A DNA stretch of 64,000 nucleotides from Opisthorchis felineus (Eukaryota > Platyhelminthes > Trematoda > Opisthorchiida > Opisthorchiidae). How positions within the stretch are numbered: position 1 is the first letter of the stretch; each line of letters begins with the position of its first letter. Of this stretch, positions 24,706-36,437 are shown piece after piece. Below the pieces are notes generated by a model. That model was not told the DNA's origin, did no database searches, and was given only the letters and a program-made list of their open reading frames with translations. The position numbers were made by a program, and so were the translations under genes. Where the stretch lies: assembly GCA_004794785.1 (NCBI GenBank), contig SJOL01008415.1, positions 207,164 through 271,163 of the forward strand, in the 5' to 3' direction.

Positions 24706-24793
24706 CACCGGAGGTTTTGTGTGTTCAAGATGGGAAGACAACATACGGAAAAGAAGTGGACTGTTGGGCAATCGGTGTCATCGCCTACATTCT
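24706..24793 (+). CDS. CaMK1 exon: APE motif and subdomain IX
   Basis: This 88-nt exon of a calcium/calmodulin-dependent protein kinase I gene is bounded by a pyrimidine-rich acceptor ending CTTCTTAG and a GTGAGC donor. It starts two bases into a codon, ends after two bases of a leucine codon, and encodes 28 full residues. These include PEVL of the APE motif, TYGKEVDCW and AIGVIAYI, the kinase subdomain VIII-IX signature that anchors the C-lobe. The T-loop threonine phosphorylated by CaMKK would lie in the preceding exon, which I did not find. The next exon lies 24.4 kb downstream but joins in phase. Family assignment is strong; the close relatives CaMK1D/G and PNCK cannot be separated here. 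Confidence 0.9.
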
Positions 24794-26916
24794 GTGAGCA
24801 AACCAAATTTTTTAATCCGTTTTCCAGTCAAACTGACGCACTTTTACCCGTTTTTAATAAGTCATTTGTTAGAGGATGCGTCAGTTTGGCATGATAAAAT
24901 CAGAACGCCCACTCAGGATGGAGAATCGTATTCTCATAAATGCATGGTTTGAGAGGAATTTCAATAGTCCAAAAATATCACAGCCGTAACCAGGGGGACG
25001 ATGTATATGACAACGATTAAGTAAATCTTTCTGAAAGGTAAAGAAGCCTGCCAAAACCTGGGTAAGGTAAACACCACAGTGCTGTTTTGGACAGTACAAA
25101 CGTCGGTAAAAATGGATAATTTTATCAATTGTGGTCAGCAGAGACGCAATATTTTTATTTTGAATGACATACGATGACACACGACCACACCATTTCTTTT
25201 TACCCAAAAATAATGAAATTCGCATTTTGGGGGGTTACACATGCGGAGTTATGCGAAGTTAACTGTTCAGCAACAACTCAATTGTGAGGGAACTCTAATT
25301 CTAGAGGCTGATTCTAAATGTTCCGAGGATAATTTTGGTGTATAACTCAGTGCACCGCACGATCGTGAATGCGAGTTTTGGGGCTCGTTTTTGTACCATT
25401 CTTTTGATGGTCCAAGACAGCCACGAGTTATGGATACAACCGCTGTTATCTTACAGTAGCCACGCTTATTTGTGAATCTTTTTTGTACTCGCGTGTCTTG
25501 ATGAACGTGAGGTTTGAAATACCCGTCAGCCCACTACTGCTCTCCTTGACTCAGCTGACTATATGGGTGAAGAGGCAGAAACCCACTAAAGAAACGTTTC
25601 GGTACAAACTAGCTCTAGGTGGTTCCATTTAAACCGCTTGTGTGTAAGAAGAAAAAAGTCGGAGGAAACCAGCCGAAAAATTCAAGTATTAAGGGCTTTT
25701 CTGGCAAATTCGGCAATAAATGTACGTATGCCTGTAGAATTTTAAGTGGTTCTTTTGGACACAAATTTGGAGCCATATCAGTAAATGGGTGATGTTTGAT
25801 AGAATACATAGTGGGCGGTGTTTCGTCGGCCATTACTAACCCCTATCTACAACCGTGCGGCAGTATGAGAAGTGCCATTGATACCCTCAACCATAATCTC
25901 CAACAAAACCAGGCAAAACTTAAAGTTGCGTTTGCTAGCTAATATCAGAGGCCGTATGAGGTAAAATCCTCTTCCTGACAGAGCGATCTATTGCTAAACA
26001 TCTTAGTGACAGCTGACGGATTGTCCCGCAAATTCAGAGAAGCAGTTGCCAAAAGCAAATTAGTACACAGAAATGCATTTTTCATCCTCAAATTGGGCGA
26101 CGATAAAATGTCTTCCTGTTGATTCGTTTAGAAACAGATCTGGTAAAATGCTCTTGATAAACCAAAGTTGACATTAAGCGCGTACCTAAAGACCCTCAGC
26201 TAGCTTTCAAAAAGAAGTTTATTGCAAAACCAGATTATACTCGGCTCGGTGGGTTATGGTTGAATGAATACTCTACTACCTACTTCAAAAAGTGTCTAAT
26301 TTAGTTTTCCGAGAAAACTAGTCTGGTTCTGACACAAATTACTGCCAGACACAGTCTTGTAACTTGTTAAGTGGTTTGATCAAATTAGTGAAGTGGTGCG
26401 TAATCTGATTTGATATTCTTCCGACCACATACGCACGCAAACATTACTGACAAAAGAACTGTCATAATCTCATGAAAAATAAGTAGAGAAAACAGCTGTT
26501 TTAAGGACTGTTTGCGTTGCAACCTGAATATCCCTACTAGATATAGTGCGAAGTTCGGTTTTCACCCTCCTAGTAGGGCTGATTTGGGAAATTTGAAAAA
26601 TTAGGTAGGCCTTATGTAACTCCATCCCTCTGTAGAGAAACCAATAGCGTCTACCTCACGGGTGTCCAGGACGATAGGAATCTTAGTCCAGCAACGGCTG
26701 GATAGTGTGAGCTGGGTGAAGTTGTATAGAATGTCACACGAGTCACAGAAACCACAACACGTGATCTAGTGTGCATTGCCTCTTTCATAAGCGACTTCCA
26801 GGAAGGAGGTTCATGTCCCTTGTTGAACATCTCCCTTGTACTCCCGAATTAGACGAGTTTTTGGCGAGACTCTGGAAACAATTTTGTTCTCCAAAGATGT
26901 TCGACTCATTAGCAAA
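24794..26916. other. Start of the 24.4-kb CaMK1 intron; nothing else seen
   Basis: The segment starts with the GTGAGC donor. No further exon or repeat is supported until the R1 copy at 26917. Confidence 0.5.
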
Positions 26917-27175
26917 ATACACTCATTTGAAAACAAATTTGGTTTTGCGAGAGACTCACCTGAAACCCAGCTGAATCTCTCGTTTGTGATGTTTCCAGGC
27001 AACTGAATGTGCTGCACCAGGCCGCCTCATGTTTCATTTGGTATGATATTCGATATTTCGCGATACATGTATATAAGAAACTCGGGGACTGCGCCTACCT
27101 GATGAGCCCCAAGAAGGGCGAAACCGGTCGTGGGCTGTCGAAGAATTTTCAGCAACCTTATGAGTAATGCATTAC
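26917..27175 (+). repeat. R1 hammerhead repeat with intact ribozyme
   Basis: A plus-oriented R1 copy of about 259 bp. It has the 5' module with ACTCATTTG and the TGAATGTGCTGCAC module, with the GGGTTCAAGTA module mostly deleted. These are followed by an apparently intact hammerhead and the 3' end CAGCAACCTTATGAGTAATG. It lies within the first large CaMK1 intron, in sense orientation. It is the best-preserved ribozyme of the family in this window. Confidence 0.85.
27093..27135 (+). ncRNA. Hammerhead ribozyme, type I, core intact
   Basis: All invariant elements are present. Stem I is GCCUAC (27093-27098) paired with GUGGGC (27130-27135). CUGAUGA is at 27099-27105. Stem II is GCCC/GGGC with loop CAAGAA (27106-27119), followed by GAAA at 27120-27123. 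Stem III is ACCGGU (27123-27128), a palindrome without a loop, followed by C27129. Cleavage is predicted between 27129 and 27130. Such a minimal stem III is unstable alone but can form a six-base-pair helix between two molecules, as proposed for hammerheads of Penelope-like elements. Activity is inferred, not shown. Confidence 0.88.
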
Positions 27176-27243
27176 GTATATATATGTCTGACTCATCTTC
27201 ATCAAGGAATGATTACACAGGTATTGAATAACATTTGTCACCA

Positions 27244-27310
27244 TTATTTATTTATTATTATTTATTATTTATTTATTTATTTATTGTTTTTTATATTTAT
27301 TTATTTATTG
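27244..27310. repeat. (TTTA/TTA)n microsatellite
   Basis: Irregular run of TTTA and TTA units with a short TTGTTTTTTATA interruption. It lies about 70 bases after the intact R1 copy. Confidence 0.9.
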
Positions 27311-29330
27311 TCGGACGAGGGCATCCATTAGTACCTTAGTGTTGGAACACATGCTTACTTCACAGTTACCCTCGCCTCAGATTCCTCATTGAGTCCAACC
27401 AGATAATGTGAAAATTTTCTATTACACCACGAATCATCCAAGTTCGCCTTTCCATTCACCCTTTTATGTCTTGCCCACAGACTTTTAAATGTATTTTGAA
27501 CAGATATTCTATCATAAGCTAGCAAAAGCCTTTAAAACGTACGAAAGTTAATTTTTGTTAGCCCAATTCAGGGGTCTTGTGCATTGTTCATATTTGTTAC
27601 GAACCAGTTTGAACACGGAATTCTTCTTCCCGCAGGAATTCATTGGTTGTTCCTGAGACAAAAGCATAATCTTACCACAAAATGGAAAAATATCCTGACA
27701 ATTGTAAATACCATCATTTTTATGTCTTCGTTTTCTAACGGGGTATTTTGAGGGCGAAGCTAGTGGACAATAAGGTACAGCGGTCAGTAGTTACTTTTTG
27801 AGTCAGATTTGTCACCGACTAAATTTAAGCTGGTAACAAAGTTGTTGCCGTCCTTTTGGTAAACTGAAAAGACAAGAAAGTTGAACAACTGAGTGCTATA
27901 AAACTAAAGGTTTCCCAGTAAACATGCACAGACATGACGCATTGGAGTAGGAGCTGGTGGAAGACTGGATCCTTCACGATAGTTGCAAAACTTGTGCTCA
28001 ATAGTTGGCTCTAATCTACCGACATTAATTAGTCCTCGTTTTACATGGGTAAACAGGACCAAACATGTCGTAAAATGTCGTGTGACATTAGCAAAACTAC
28101 ATTCGGAAATGCTCTGTCACAAACAATAAACCTCAGATATCTCATCAGCCGACCAGTGGCTTTTCTGCTATTTCCTACGGGGGAAAATTGAGTTACCAGA
28201 AGGTTGGTTCAGATGCTTTACGTTTTTTTTTCTGCCAGCACTCCTAGGATCTGTTTACAGTAGAAACGTCTACAAAGTATCGGTTAAACGGTGACGAATC
28301 GATAGAATAATTTTACAGTTTTGCTAGAAGTAAGATTATTTTATCGTGAAAGGTTCGTTTATACATTTTCGCGAATCATATTCGATGGGCCATTCATAAC
28401 CACCGAAACCATTGTAATCGTGAGGGCTAGTATTTTTCTTAAGAATGCATACTTCAACTTTTGATATATAAAATTGCCTGATTTGTTTTTAATCGCAAAA
28501 ATATTGAGGCCAGTATTTTCATGCACGCTGTGGTATACCACAGTTCTCCTGCATGGAGTTTTCAACCAGCAATCTGGGATATTAAGCCTGGTCCACTCAT
28601 GATATGCTATTTTTAGCCACGCTTACGAAAAATGACTACATGCAGTGCATAAGCTGCGTAGCTGTACGATTATCTATTTTGCTATAGGTCGTTTTGTTCG
28701 AGAGAAGTGGAGCTAAGTGCTGTATACTGACGCAGTTAAATTCATTGTAATTTTCCTATATATGTCAATCAAGTACGGTACACTGGATTCTTCTGGTCCT
28801 TAGTACTAAAAAAGGGAGTGCGGTTAATCAGGCAGAATTTAGACGGCAAATCCTGGTTCCCAGTTTAAATTTTATGTCACATAAATACGACTACCCAGTT
28901 AAGTGTAAACTAGCATCGGAGCACTTATCGACCATACAAATTTTGGACTCGTCGCGACCCGTTTTTTATTCCAAATCATATGAAAAGAAAGGCAGCCAAC
29001 GGAATTTAGTGGAAGCAGCAAACTGACGTTTCAAAACCAGATTATAGCAAGGGGTGATTGGCTGTCTAATTATGCAACAGGAGATTTCATTTGAGTAAGA
29101 GTATAACGGCGGAGTTGGTGGAATTCCAAGGGGAATAGAAGGCAAGTGTTTGAAGTGCTTGAGTAGATGTGAAAGCCACAAAATTAGTTAAATAATGTGC
29201 TTGAAAACGGTTATTTACACCAGGATAAACAGCATTCCTGATCAGCCGAAATTTAGAGGAAGTTTAAATCTCTCAGTTAATCACGAAGCTCAAGGGACAG
29301 ACATATTATTATTTTGAACACAGTATTACG
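27311..29330. other. Intronic tract, nothing supportable
   Basis: Short frames only on both strands. Confidence 0.45.
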
Positions 29331-29380
29331 TACATATACATATATATAAATATATATGTATACACATATATACATATACT
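29331..29380. repeat. TA/CATATA-rich microsatellite
   Basis: Imperfect TATATA, CATATA and TATGTATACA repeats, nearly self-complementary. Confidence 0.85.
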
Positions 29381-29767
29381 TTATAACTCGCGTCAGCTGA
29401 CAGTCCGGTTTGGGAAAAGACTCGGTAGTTCCCAATTGTACCGCTGATGACTTCAAATGCCTTCAGTTACGATGGTCCTGGTTGTGCAACTCTCTTGGAC
29501 AAAATGCTGTGAGTCGTTATCACGTTTCTTGTCTGTTTCTGCTGCTGGACGCTATGTATTCGTTACTCTCTCGAAGAATTTGTCGAGTCGTCCAACAAGC
29601 GTAGCCTGCAGGACGTTTGCCAACGAATCAATATGATATCACAGAACAGTGTTGGATAAGCATCTTATTATTGGCTTTTTTTCTGGGCAGCTGTTTAGTC
29701 AGCTGGCTAAAGCACCGTCATTAAGCACCGTCGTTTCTAAACGGTGGACTGGACTAGAAAGACACCT

Positions 29768-30283
29768 TCAGGATTGACGCACTTTTCCCCTTTCCTTTGG
29801 GAAATGTTTGCCGTATTTTGTTACGAACTTCTCCAAGAACCCATTTTCTATCAGAACATTCGAAATGAGCGCCAAATCTGCATCTTGGGCACTGTTATCT
29901 CTACAGCTCTTAATACATAGAGCAGAAGCCTGGCAAGATTCAGTTTTTAATTTATGTCCAGGCAACCCAACGTTCGGTTTTGTCTCATTGAGGCAACATC
30001 GTGAAACTGATTTTACTACACAGAGACCATGCTGGAACCCAGTAAGCGGTCGAAATATTAAACGACGATACAAATGTTGGATGGCATTCCAATTGCTGAT
30101 TTCTAACGAAATTATCTGGAATCTACGCACTAGAAAGATACAGAAAATCGTAAGCAGAAGAGGATTTAGTAGACTTTGTTGCAAAAATGTTTTAGCCAGC
30201 CGGAGGAGCGTGTAAAGCTTGTAAGTCAACCAGTTTGTTTGGGGAACGACAAGGTGAAGGCATGGGCAGAGTTTGCGCATCAT
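29768..30283 (-). pseudogene. Possible Penelope-like RT C-terminal fragment
   Basis: The 171-codon minus-strand frame is one of the longest in the window. Its end reads ISNVLIENGFLEKFVTKYG, resembling the segment after the RT domain of Penelope-like elements (consensus of the form L...L..NGYP..FI.K). The preceding ASALCIKSCRDN could match the RALKIC-type motif. The N-terminal part is unrecognised, and no YVDD or GIY-YIG is seen. It lies in the CaMK1 intron on the opposite strand. The assignment is tentative. Confidence 0.35.
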
Positions 30284-30289
30284 GTGCTT

Positions 30290-31320
30290 GTCAGATGATG
30301 CAGTGCATAATGATCAAGAGGCTAAAACTTCACAGAACTTGCTTTGGTGACGCCTTGATAGGGCATAACTGAAAAATAAAGATATTCTCATTGATCCGGG
30401 GCTTTTTAGGAGCCATTCTTCAGACTGTATTTCATCGTCTGCCTCAAGAAGCCAATAGATTCGTACATATCGAAAGTGCTCATTGAGGTCCCATAGGACT
30501 ACAGATATATAAATGCGATTTGCGATTAACTGAATTTCGATGCAGTGATGGTACCTACTCAGTTAGCCTGTGGTATTTCCACTCGTCTGGTTTTTGAAGC
30601 GTATCAAAGCAAGAACTTTCCTTTGTTCACCGCCAATGAATTAATAGTCAAAGGTACGACAATAAATCAAACGCTAGTTCATATGATTTAATTCACTATC
30701 TCCATATAATCTGTTGCTTTATATACAACCCTGATCACCCATGATGCACTTTTTTATGAAAAGATTACTCAGTTGGTGATTGGTTCTTCTGAGCTACACT
30801 CTGAGTATGTAGTTTTAAAAACTTATTACATTTGCTGGTTAGTGATTAAAATTAAGGGAATATCCGTCCTGTGGTTGGAAATTGCCCCTTCTACGGGTTA
30901 TTTGGCCCAACTGTGATGGAGTTTATCATCCGTTACTGAAATGAATAAACATTGTTCTCTGGCTGTATAAAAACCAGGTTTTCCGAAAGCAGGCAGTCAA
31001 ATTCGCAAAATTTAAATGGGCATTTTCACCTTCAAAACTTAGAATAAATGAAATTATTTTCCCACGGGCTATTTTGTGCTAGACTGTCCTTTATCATATC
31101 GAATTCTAGTCCGTTGTTCACTGCACCAATTAGAATCAGCTGACAAGCCATGCTTCCTTGAGCACAATGAAAGAAGAGAGTAAATAATTACATGGTTTAC
31201 TCTGCACGCGATCTGTAAGCCAAATTGACTGAGGGAGGGGAAGGATTTCCGACCGCATAAAGCGATAAAAGAAAATGAAACCATCTGAAATATCATCAAC
31301 TCAAATCACATCGTTCAGGT
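30290..31320. other. Intronic tract, nothing supportable
   Basis: No exon or shared repeat seen. On the minus strand near 31380-31480, a GGTTCGTGATTCAAACC stretch could be a degenerate tRNA-like B box. Confidence 0.4.
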
Positions 31321-31439
31321 GTAGCACCCTTTCGGTGCCTAGCTGCCGTGCCAACGGAAGGAGGCACGTTGCCCAAGCCTAGACACGAGCAGTCCAGATG
31401 CTGATTTTCGGTTTGAATCACGAACCTTCCGGTCCGTAT

Positions 31440-33300
31440 GCTTGCGCTTTGGCCAATAAGTTATCTCGAGCTCTTTGAAATATCTCGTTGGGATAAAAAA
31501 TATTCGGTGGTTTTTGTCATTGGTATTTTCGATGCCGTAGTTAGAGCTCATGCCACTGGTAAAGGGATAGAACTACCAGGCCTAATCATCATGTTTGACG
31601 ATGCTCTCATATATGGCAGCAACTTGGTGGAATACGACAAAAGTTCGTAGCCATCATTTAAGAGCTATATTGAGCAGTGTCTACGTCTAACCCGGGGAAA
31701 TAGACTGGCTACAACTGACAGCCTAAAAGCTGACTAAGAGAAAATCAAGGCTACTGAATCCATTCCAGCTCTAAAAAATCTCAAGGGCTTGGCGAGATCA
31801 AACGAGATGGTTAAACGTTTGAGGGATTTTCTACTAAACTTGACCGATTTCATGAATGCAAACTACATACTGACACAAAAGGATTACATACTGTTGGAGT
31901 GAGTGACAAAAGTGCGCTTTTAAGATTAAGGCTCTTATACTTGCCTACTACGATCCGAAATTACCTCCCGTCAATTCAATGCGACAGCTGTCAAACAGGT
32001 TTCTGAGCGGTGCTTATAGGGCAGAAAACCGACAAAGTATGGAAGTGGCAGTCTGACCAAGGCAGAAATGAACCATGCACGAGTTGAAAAGGAGCTGTTA
32101 ACTATGGTCTTCGCTCTACAGTAGTTCCAGACGTTTACGTTCAGTAGAAAATTCATTGTGCTTACTGACTGTAAAAAATTAGTTAGAATGGTCACCAAGC
32201 CCTTGAAAGGAAATCTCGGAACGTTCGCCAAGAATGGTGGTCATACTTCAGAAGTGTGAAGATGAGTTATCCCACCCTTTGGTGACCCAGATATCCATTG
32301 CTGACACTGTCCATAAATTACAATCCTAATAATGATAGGCCAGCCACGAATCATTCACTTCGGACCAACAACCGAAGCTACCTTGTCAAAGATCAAAGAA
32401 GCAACGAGGCAAAACCCTATAATGAGATAGCTGATTCGACTGCTTACTAAAGGCTGGCCGCAAAACGAAGCAGAAGTCACAGAGTTTTGAAACTTCGCCA
32501 CAAGAGTCGTGACCAGGTCTCCGTCGGACAGTACTCACTGCCTAAGAACGACTGTATAAAGATACCGAGAAAGTTCACAAGATTCCTGATGAAGGAGGTA
32601 TATTTGGTACAATATGATAACGGCAATCTTCGAAGGATCCAGGAACTATTATACTGGCCAGGTATGACTAGCCATATAGAGGAATACACACTGCTGTGGG
32701 AACTAAGCCGAGTACATGATCAAAAGCAGTCAAAGAAGCCGTCTTTTACGCCAGATGCCAACTTGGCCCTGGCGAAGGGTTAAAGTGGACCTGTTTGTGT
32801 ATGTACAGAAATAGTACTTAGTTATATAGACCATCACGGTGACTAATTTGGTGTAGAGTCGCTGACAAGTGTCAATAAAACAACGATCGTCAATCGGTTG
32901 CGTTCGCATTTTGCTAGGCATTGTATTCCCGAACAAGTGTATTCAAACAACGGGCCACAGTTTACAAGTAAATACCTTCAAAAACTCAGTAAAGAGTGAG
33001 GATTCGGGCATCACACTAGCACCCCGTGGCGTAGCTAACCGAATGGCAGGGTAGAGTCGGCAATTAAAATAGGAAAACTTATCATGCTATCTCATGCTAA
33101 TGGAGCAGCAAAACACCACAATGGCATATATCAGACAGCCCCTCCCAAAGAATATCTGGTCGCGGAACACAAATTCCTGTCCACAGTGAGGGAAGCCTTT
33201 CTTCCAAAACCATGGGGTACTGCATATGTTACCGAGCGAATAGATCGGAGGAAACCAGGTCAGAATATGTCTTACGATCTGTGAGTGCGCCGACTAGGTG
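31440..33300 (+). pseudogene. Ty3/Gypsy pol remnant (RT, RNase H, integrase)
   Basis: Domains appear in canonical Ty3/Gypsy order across many frameshifts and stops. RT is represented by FGIKN-like sequence near 31500 (alternative frame) and MFDDALIYGSN at about 31591-31625 (catalytic loop, YLDDILIYG in relatives). The RNase H region has RVEKELLTMVFA near 32080 and KFIVLTDCKKL. The integrase zinc region has ELLYWPGMTSHIEEY near 32640. The integrase core has KVDLFVY near 32787, VYSNNGPQFT at 32938-32967 and SPRGVANRMAG near 33018. The usual catalytic Asp of SDNGPQF is Asn here. No gag is recognised. The copy is dead and lies sense within the CaMK1 intron. Confidence 0.8.
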
Positions 33301-33860
33301 ACCCAGTGGAAGGAAAGTGTGGGCACAGGACGTTCCTGAAAACGCTAACTTGTCCAGGAGATAAGAGATTATAGCATAGTGCAGATAATGCCTACATGAT
33401 GTGGACGTTGGAGGTGCAATCAAGTGGAGGAACACAATTTATCTGATGGATGACTGCTAGATAGCAGCAAACTCCAGCGTGGATAGAGCTTTCAGAAGAG
33501 GTGGAAACTGTTCGAATCTTGTTCACAACATGCCTTCGATCATCTCAGTTGTAAAGTTGTACAGTGTACATTCGAATTACAATGCAAGCCAAGGTCATCC
33601 AGTGAACAAACTTTATTTGTTTCAGTCCGCAATGCAGATAAACAATTAGAGCACTTCGACCAAACAACGGCTGCCCGAAACAAGCTGCTAGAGAATCAAT
33701 CAACTGCCCAACCAATCACAGCCAGGCAACTTCAAACAGCCAGAACAGAGTTCGGAACGGCATCCAGTGATTTCGCCTAATAAAAGGAGCTCCTAGAGGC
33801 GAACCGAAGCCTTTTTCTTTATTGATTTTCGAAGTCATGACAACTGTATCACACAAGCAG
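33301..33860 (+). other. Gypsy 3' flank, possible LTR remnant
   Basis: The integrase remnant fades here. The segment near 33700-33830, with CAATCACAGCCAGG and CTAATAAAAGGAG, has a CAAT-like motif and an AATAAA polyadenylation signal, as an LTR might. I could not find a matching 5' copy, so this is inference. Confidence 0.25.
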
Positions 33861-36005
33861 GGGCGTTAAACAGTTGTTTGATACATTAAAATTATAACTG
33901 TGTTTACGAGAATCACACCAAGTCTCATGTGGCATTACTAGAAAACTTCTTCCGTTCCTGATCATTCTGACTTAGAGTGCAGCCTTTGAAAAGCCGCCCA
34001 ATGAAAGTCAGAGTGTAGAAACTATGCTATAACGAAACACACCAGGAAATCAAAACAGTGCTGGCGGAATGTTAGAAATGTTGCTGATAGGATGTTGTCA
34101 TACTCGGTCTGTTGTATGGTTGTCGAACATGATAAGAGGTAGACTGCAGCCAGACTTTGGTGCAGCCAACTTGTTAAGAATGGGAGTTGTTCTTTTGTTT
34201 TGTTTCAGAACACCGAAGATTTCCGAGGTGGAACCGCTCGTCACTCAACTTATCCGCCAACCTCAATGTATCTCGCCTACTGATCAGGTGATAAGCACAT
34301 CGAAACAAAATTTCCGTCCTCGAATCGAATAATCCCCTAACGCACCAAATCCTCAAACTTTAGAACCTTGCCGGACTTGAGTTAGCCTTGCTTTTGATTG
34401 TTTTCAGCCAGAGTATCCGCCTTATGCGGCACTAGAAACAAGGACGTGATTAAAATGTGGGATTTCAGTGCGACAAGACGAAAGCCCCTAAGAAGGCAGG
34501 AAATTAGTTCTTTGTCCCCTCATGTGCGTCTGATTTCTGGTGCCTGTCACTTTGTATTGGGTCACGACCGAGGATAGTCACTTTTGGTAGGTAGTAAGCT
34601 AGGATATCGAAATCTGGAATTCCCGAATTCCTGGACGTGAGTATGAAAACAAAGTTGAGGAAACAAAAGTGAGTCACCACGTTTACGATCGATTTTCGCA
34701 AGCGAAGAAAAACATCGTGCTACTTCAAGAATAACGTTATGTTTGAAACGAATCATTCCGACTGTGTTTTGAAGCAAGGATATTTTAATCCTTTCTTGAG
34801 TCACTCTTTGGGACTTTCTATCTCGTTCTCATCTGCTGCGAATATTTTATGTACATGGCTCGATTGCTCTCGGTGGAGCTTCAGAAATGTAGACTAGTCG
34901 TTGGAAAAATGTCCACAGATTACTCAACGACTGAGTCACAAGCCCCTTGTTGGTATCAGTTTTAGGACAACGCACAGTGATATCTGGTGAGGTACCTTCT
35001 TTGACCTTTCCTCGACGATGTAACAAAATCCATGTGTTCCTGAAAGGCGTCAAACAGGATCAAAGAGTATCCAAGGCCCCAGCCTATTTTGCACTCACAC
35101 CAATCGCTAAAATACTCTGTACAGCCTTTTTGGACCGCAGTCTCAAATATCGAAGCTAGACTTGTACGTTGAAAAGTTTCTTGGGACACACTTTCAGCTT
35201 GTTTGGTCAGGTTGTTTGTTTGTGTTTGTATGTACTTCTGTGATAACAGACAATTTGAACTTTCCATCCAAGAAATTTATGACATTGCAGCATAGCTTTG
35301 CTAGGTTTTTATGAACTTCGATTACCCCCCATTGATGACAGTGTGTAGAAAAATGCTCTTACACACTGTCAAAGATGCGCTCAAGTGGCAAGGTCAGATG
35401 AACGGGAACAACCTCATGTTTGACAGTCGGGCTCAACTAAGCGTGACCAAAAGCTTTAATTTCCAAGTACTTGTCTGGCTTGAAAGGGTTGTAACTGTTC
35501 TGTTAATGCACCTGATCAAATTTCGTTTTAATTCGCCTTACCAGCAGACTACCAGTTTTAATGTGCATATTCAGAGGTCGGTGTGTATTTTTTGGTGAAT
35601 GGTACGCATCCCCAACTCAACAAACTTTCTGTTTCTAACACTCCGACAAAATTAACCAGCGACAAGGGCATACAGTGTGACTCGCCGGCTCTGTGCGCGA
35701 TCTGGATTGAACTCACCGTAGGCCACTGTCCACAACCTTAGGCTTCTCGGAAGAGGAACATCGCATAGGTTACCTTGTTATTCACAGTAGACTTGGGATC
35801 TTCAGCATTCTCGTGGTAAGCCGAGAGAAACACGAAAAGAAGGTGCGACCCAAGTTGGGTAAACAAATCGTTCGTCTAAGTCACAGGGGATTCTTCCGGT
35901 TCCAGGCGTGACTGAAATAGCCAGACAGTTCTGTTTTCTTACCTGGAATTGACCGGCACGTCAGAATGTTCTGGAAACTTCGACAGTACTCTCACCCGCA
36001 CACGA
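33861..36005. other. Intronic tract, nothing supportable
   Basis: Frames up to about 100 codons occur here but none carries a recognisable motif. Confidence 0.4.
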
Positions 36006-36400
36006 ATTTTGTTTCGTCAGAGAGTTTTCAGCAACCTTATTAGTAGCGTTCCGCGTCGTGAGGACCTATTTAGAAGAAATAATGCCTTGTAAACACTTAT
36101 GAGTAAAATGTGCCTTAGAACCAGACAAAGTTGAGTATGATCATTTGTCAACTTTAGAAAAAACTGTCTCGGTTTCTATGGAACTTGATCACAATACACA
36201 AGTGTTTTTCGGTGTTAATACCTGAGGCACTCGTGCCTTCCATGGTTGTTATCACTGGCCAGCTACACTCATTTGCATATCAATTTGGTTTTCACGGAAG
36301 ACTCAAGTGTATCTCTCGTTTGTGATATTTTTCAACTGAATGTTTCAAGTTTTAATGTTTCAAGTTTTAATTGGTATGATATTCGAGATATCGCAGTATG
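36006..36400 (+). repeat. R1 repeat fragments
   Basis: 36021-36048 matches the R1 3' end (TTTTCAGCAACCTTATTAGT). From 36264 a second plus-oriented fragment carries the 5' module (CTACACTCATTTGCATATCA) and the middle module up to GATATTCGAGATATCGCAG near 36395. No ribozyme core survives in either. Confidence 0.65.
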
Positions 36401-36437
36401 GTAATGTGTTGGAATATTGGTACCTCGGGTGTATTAA

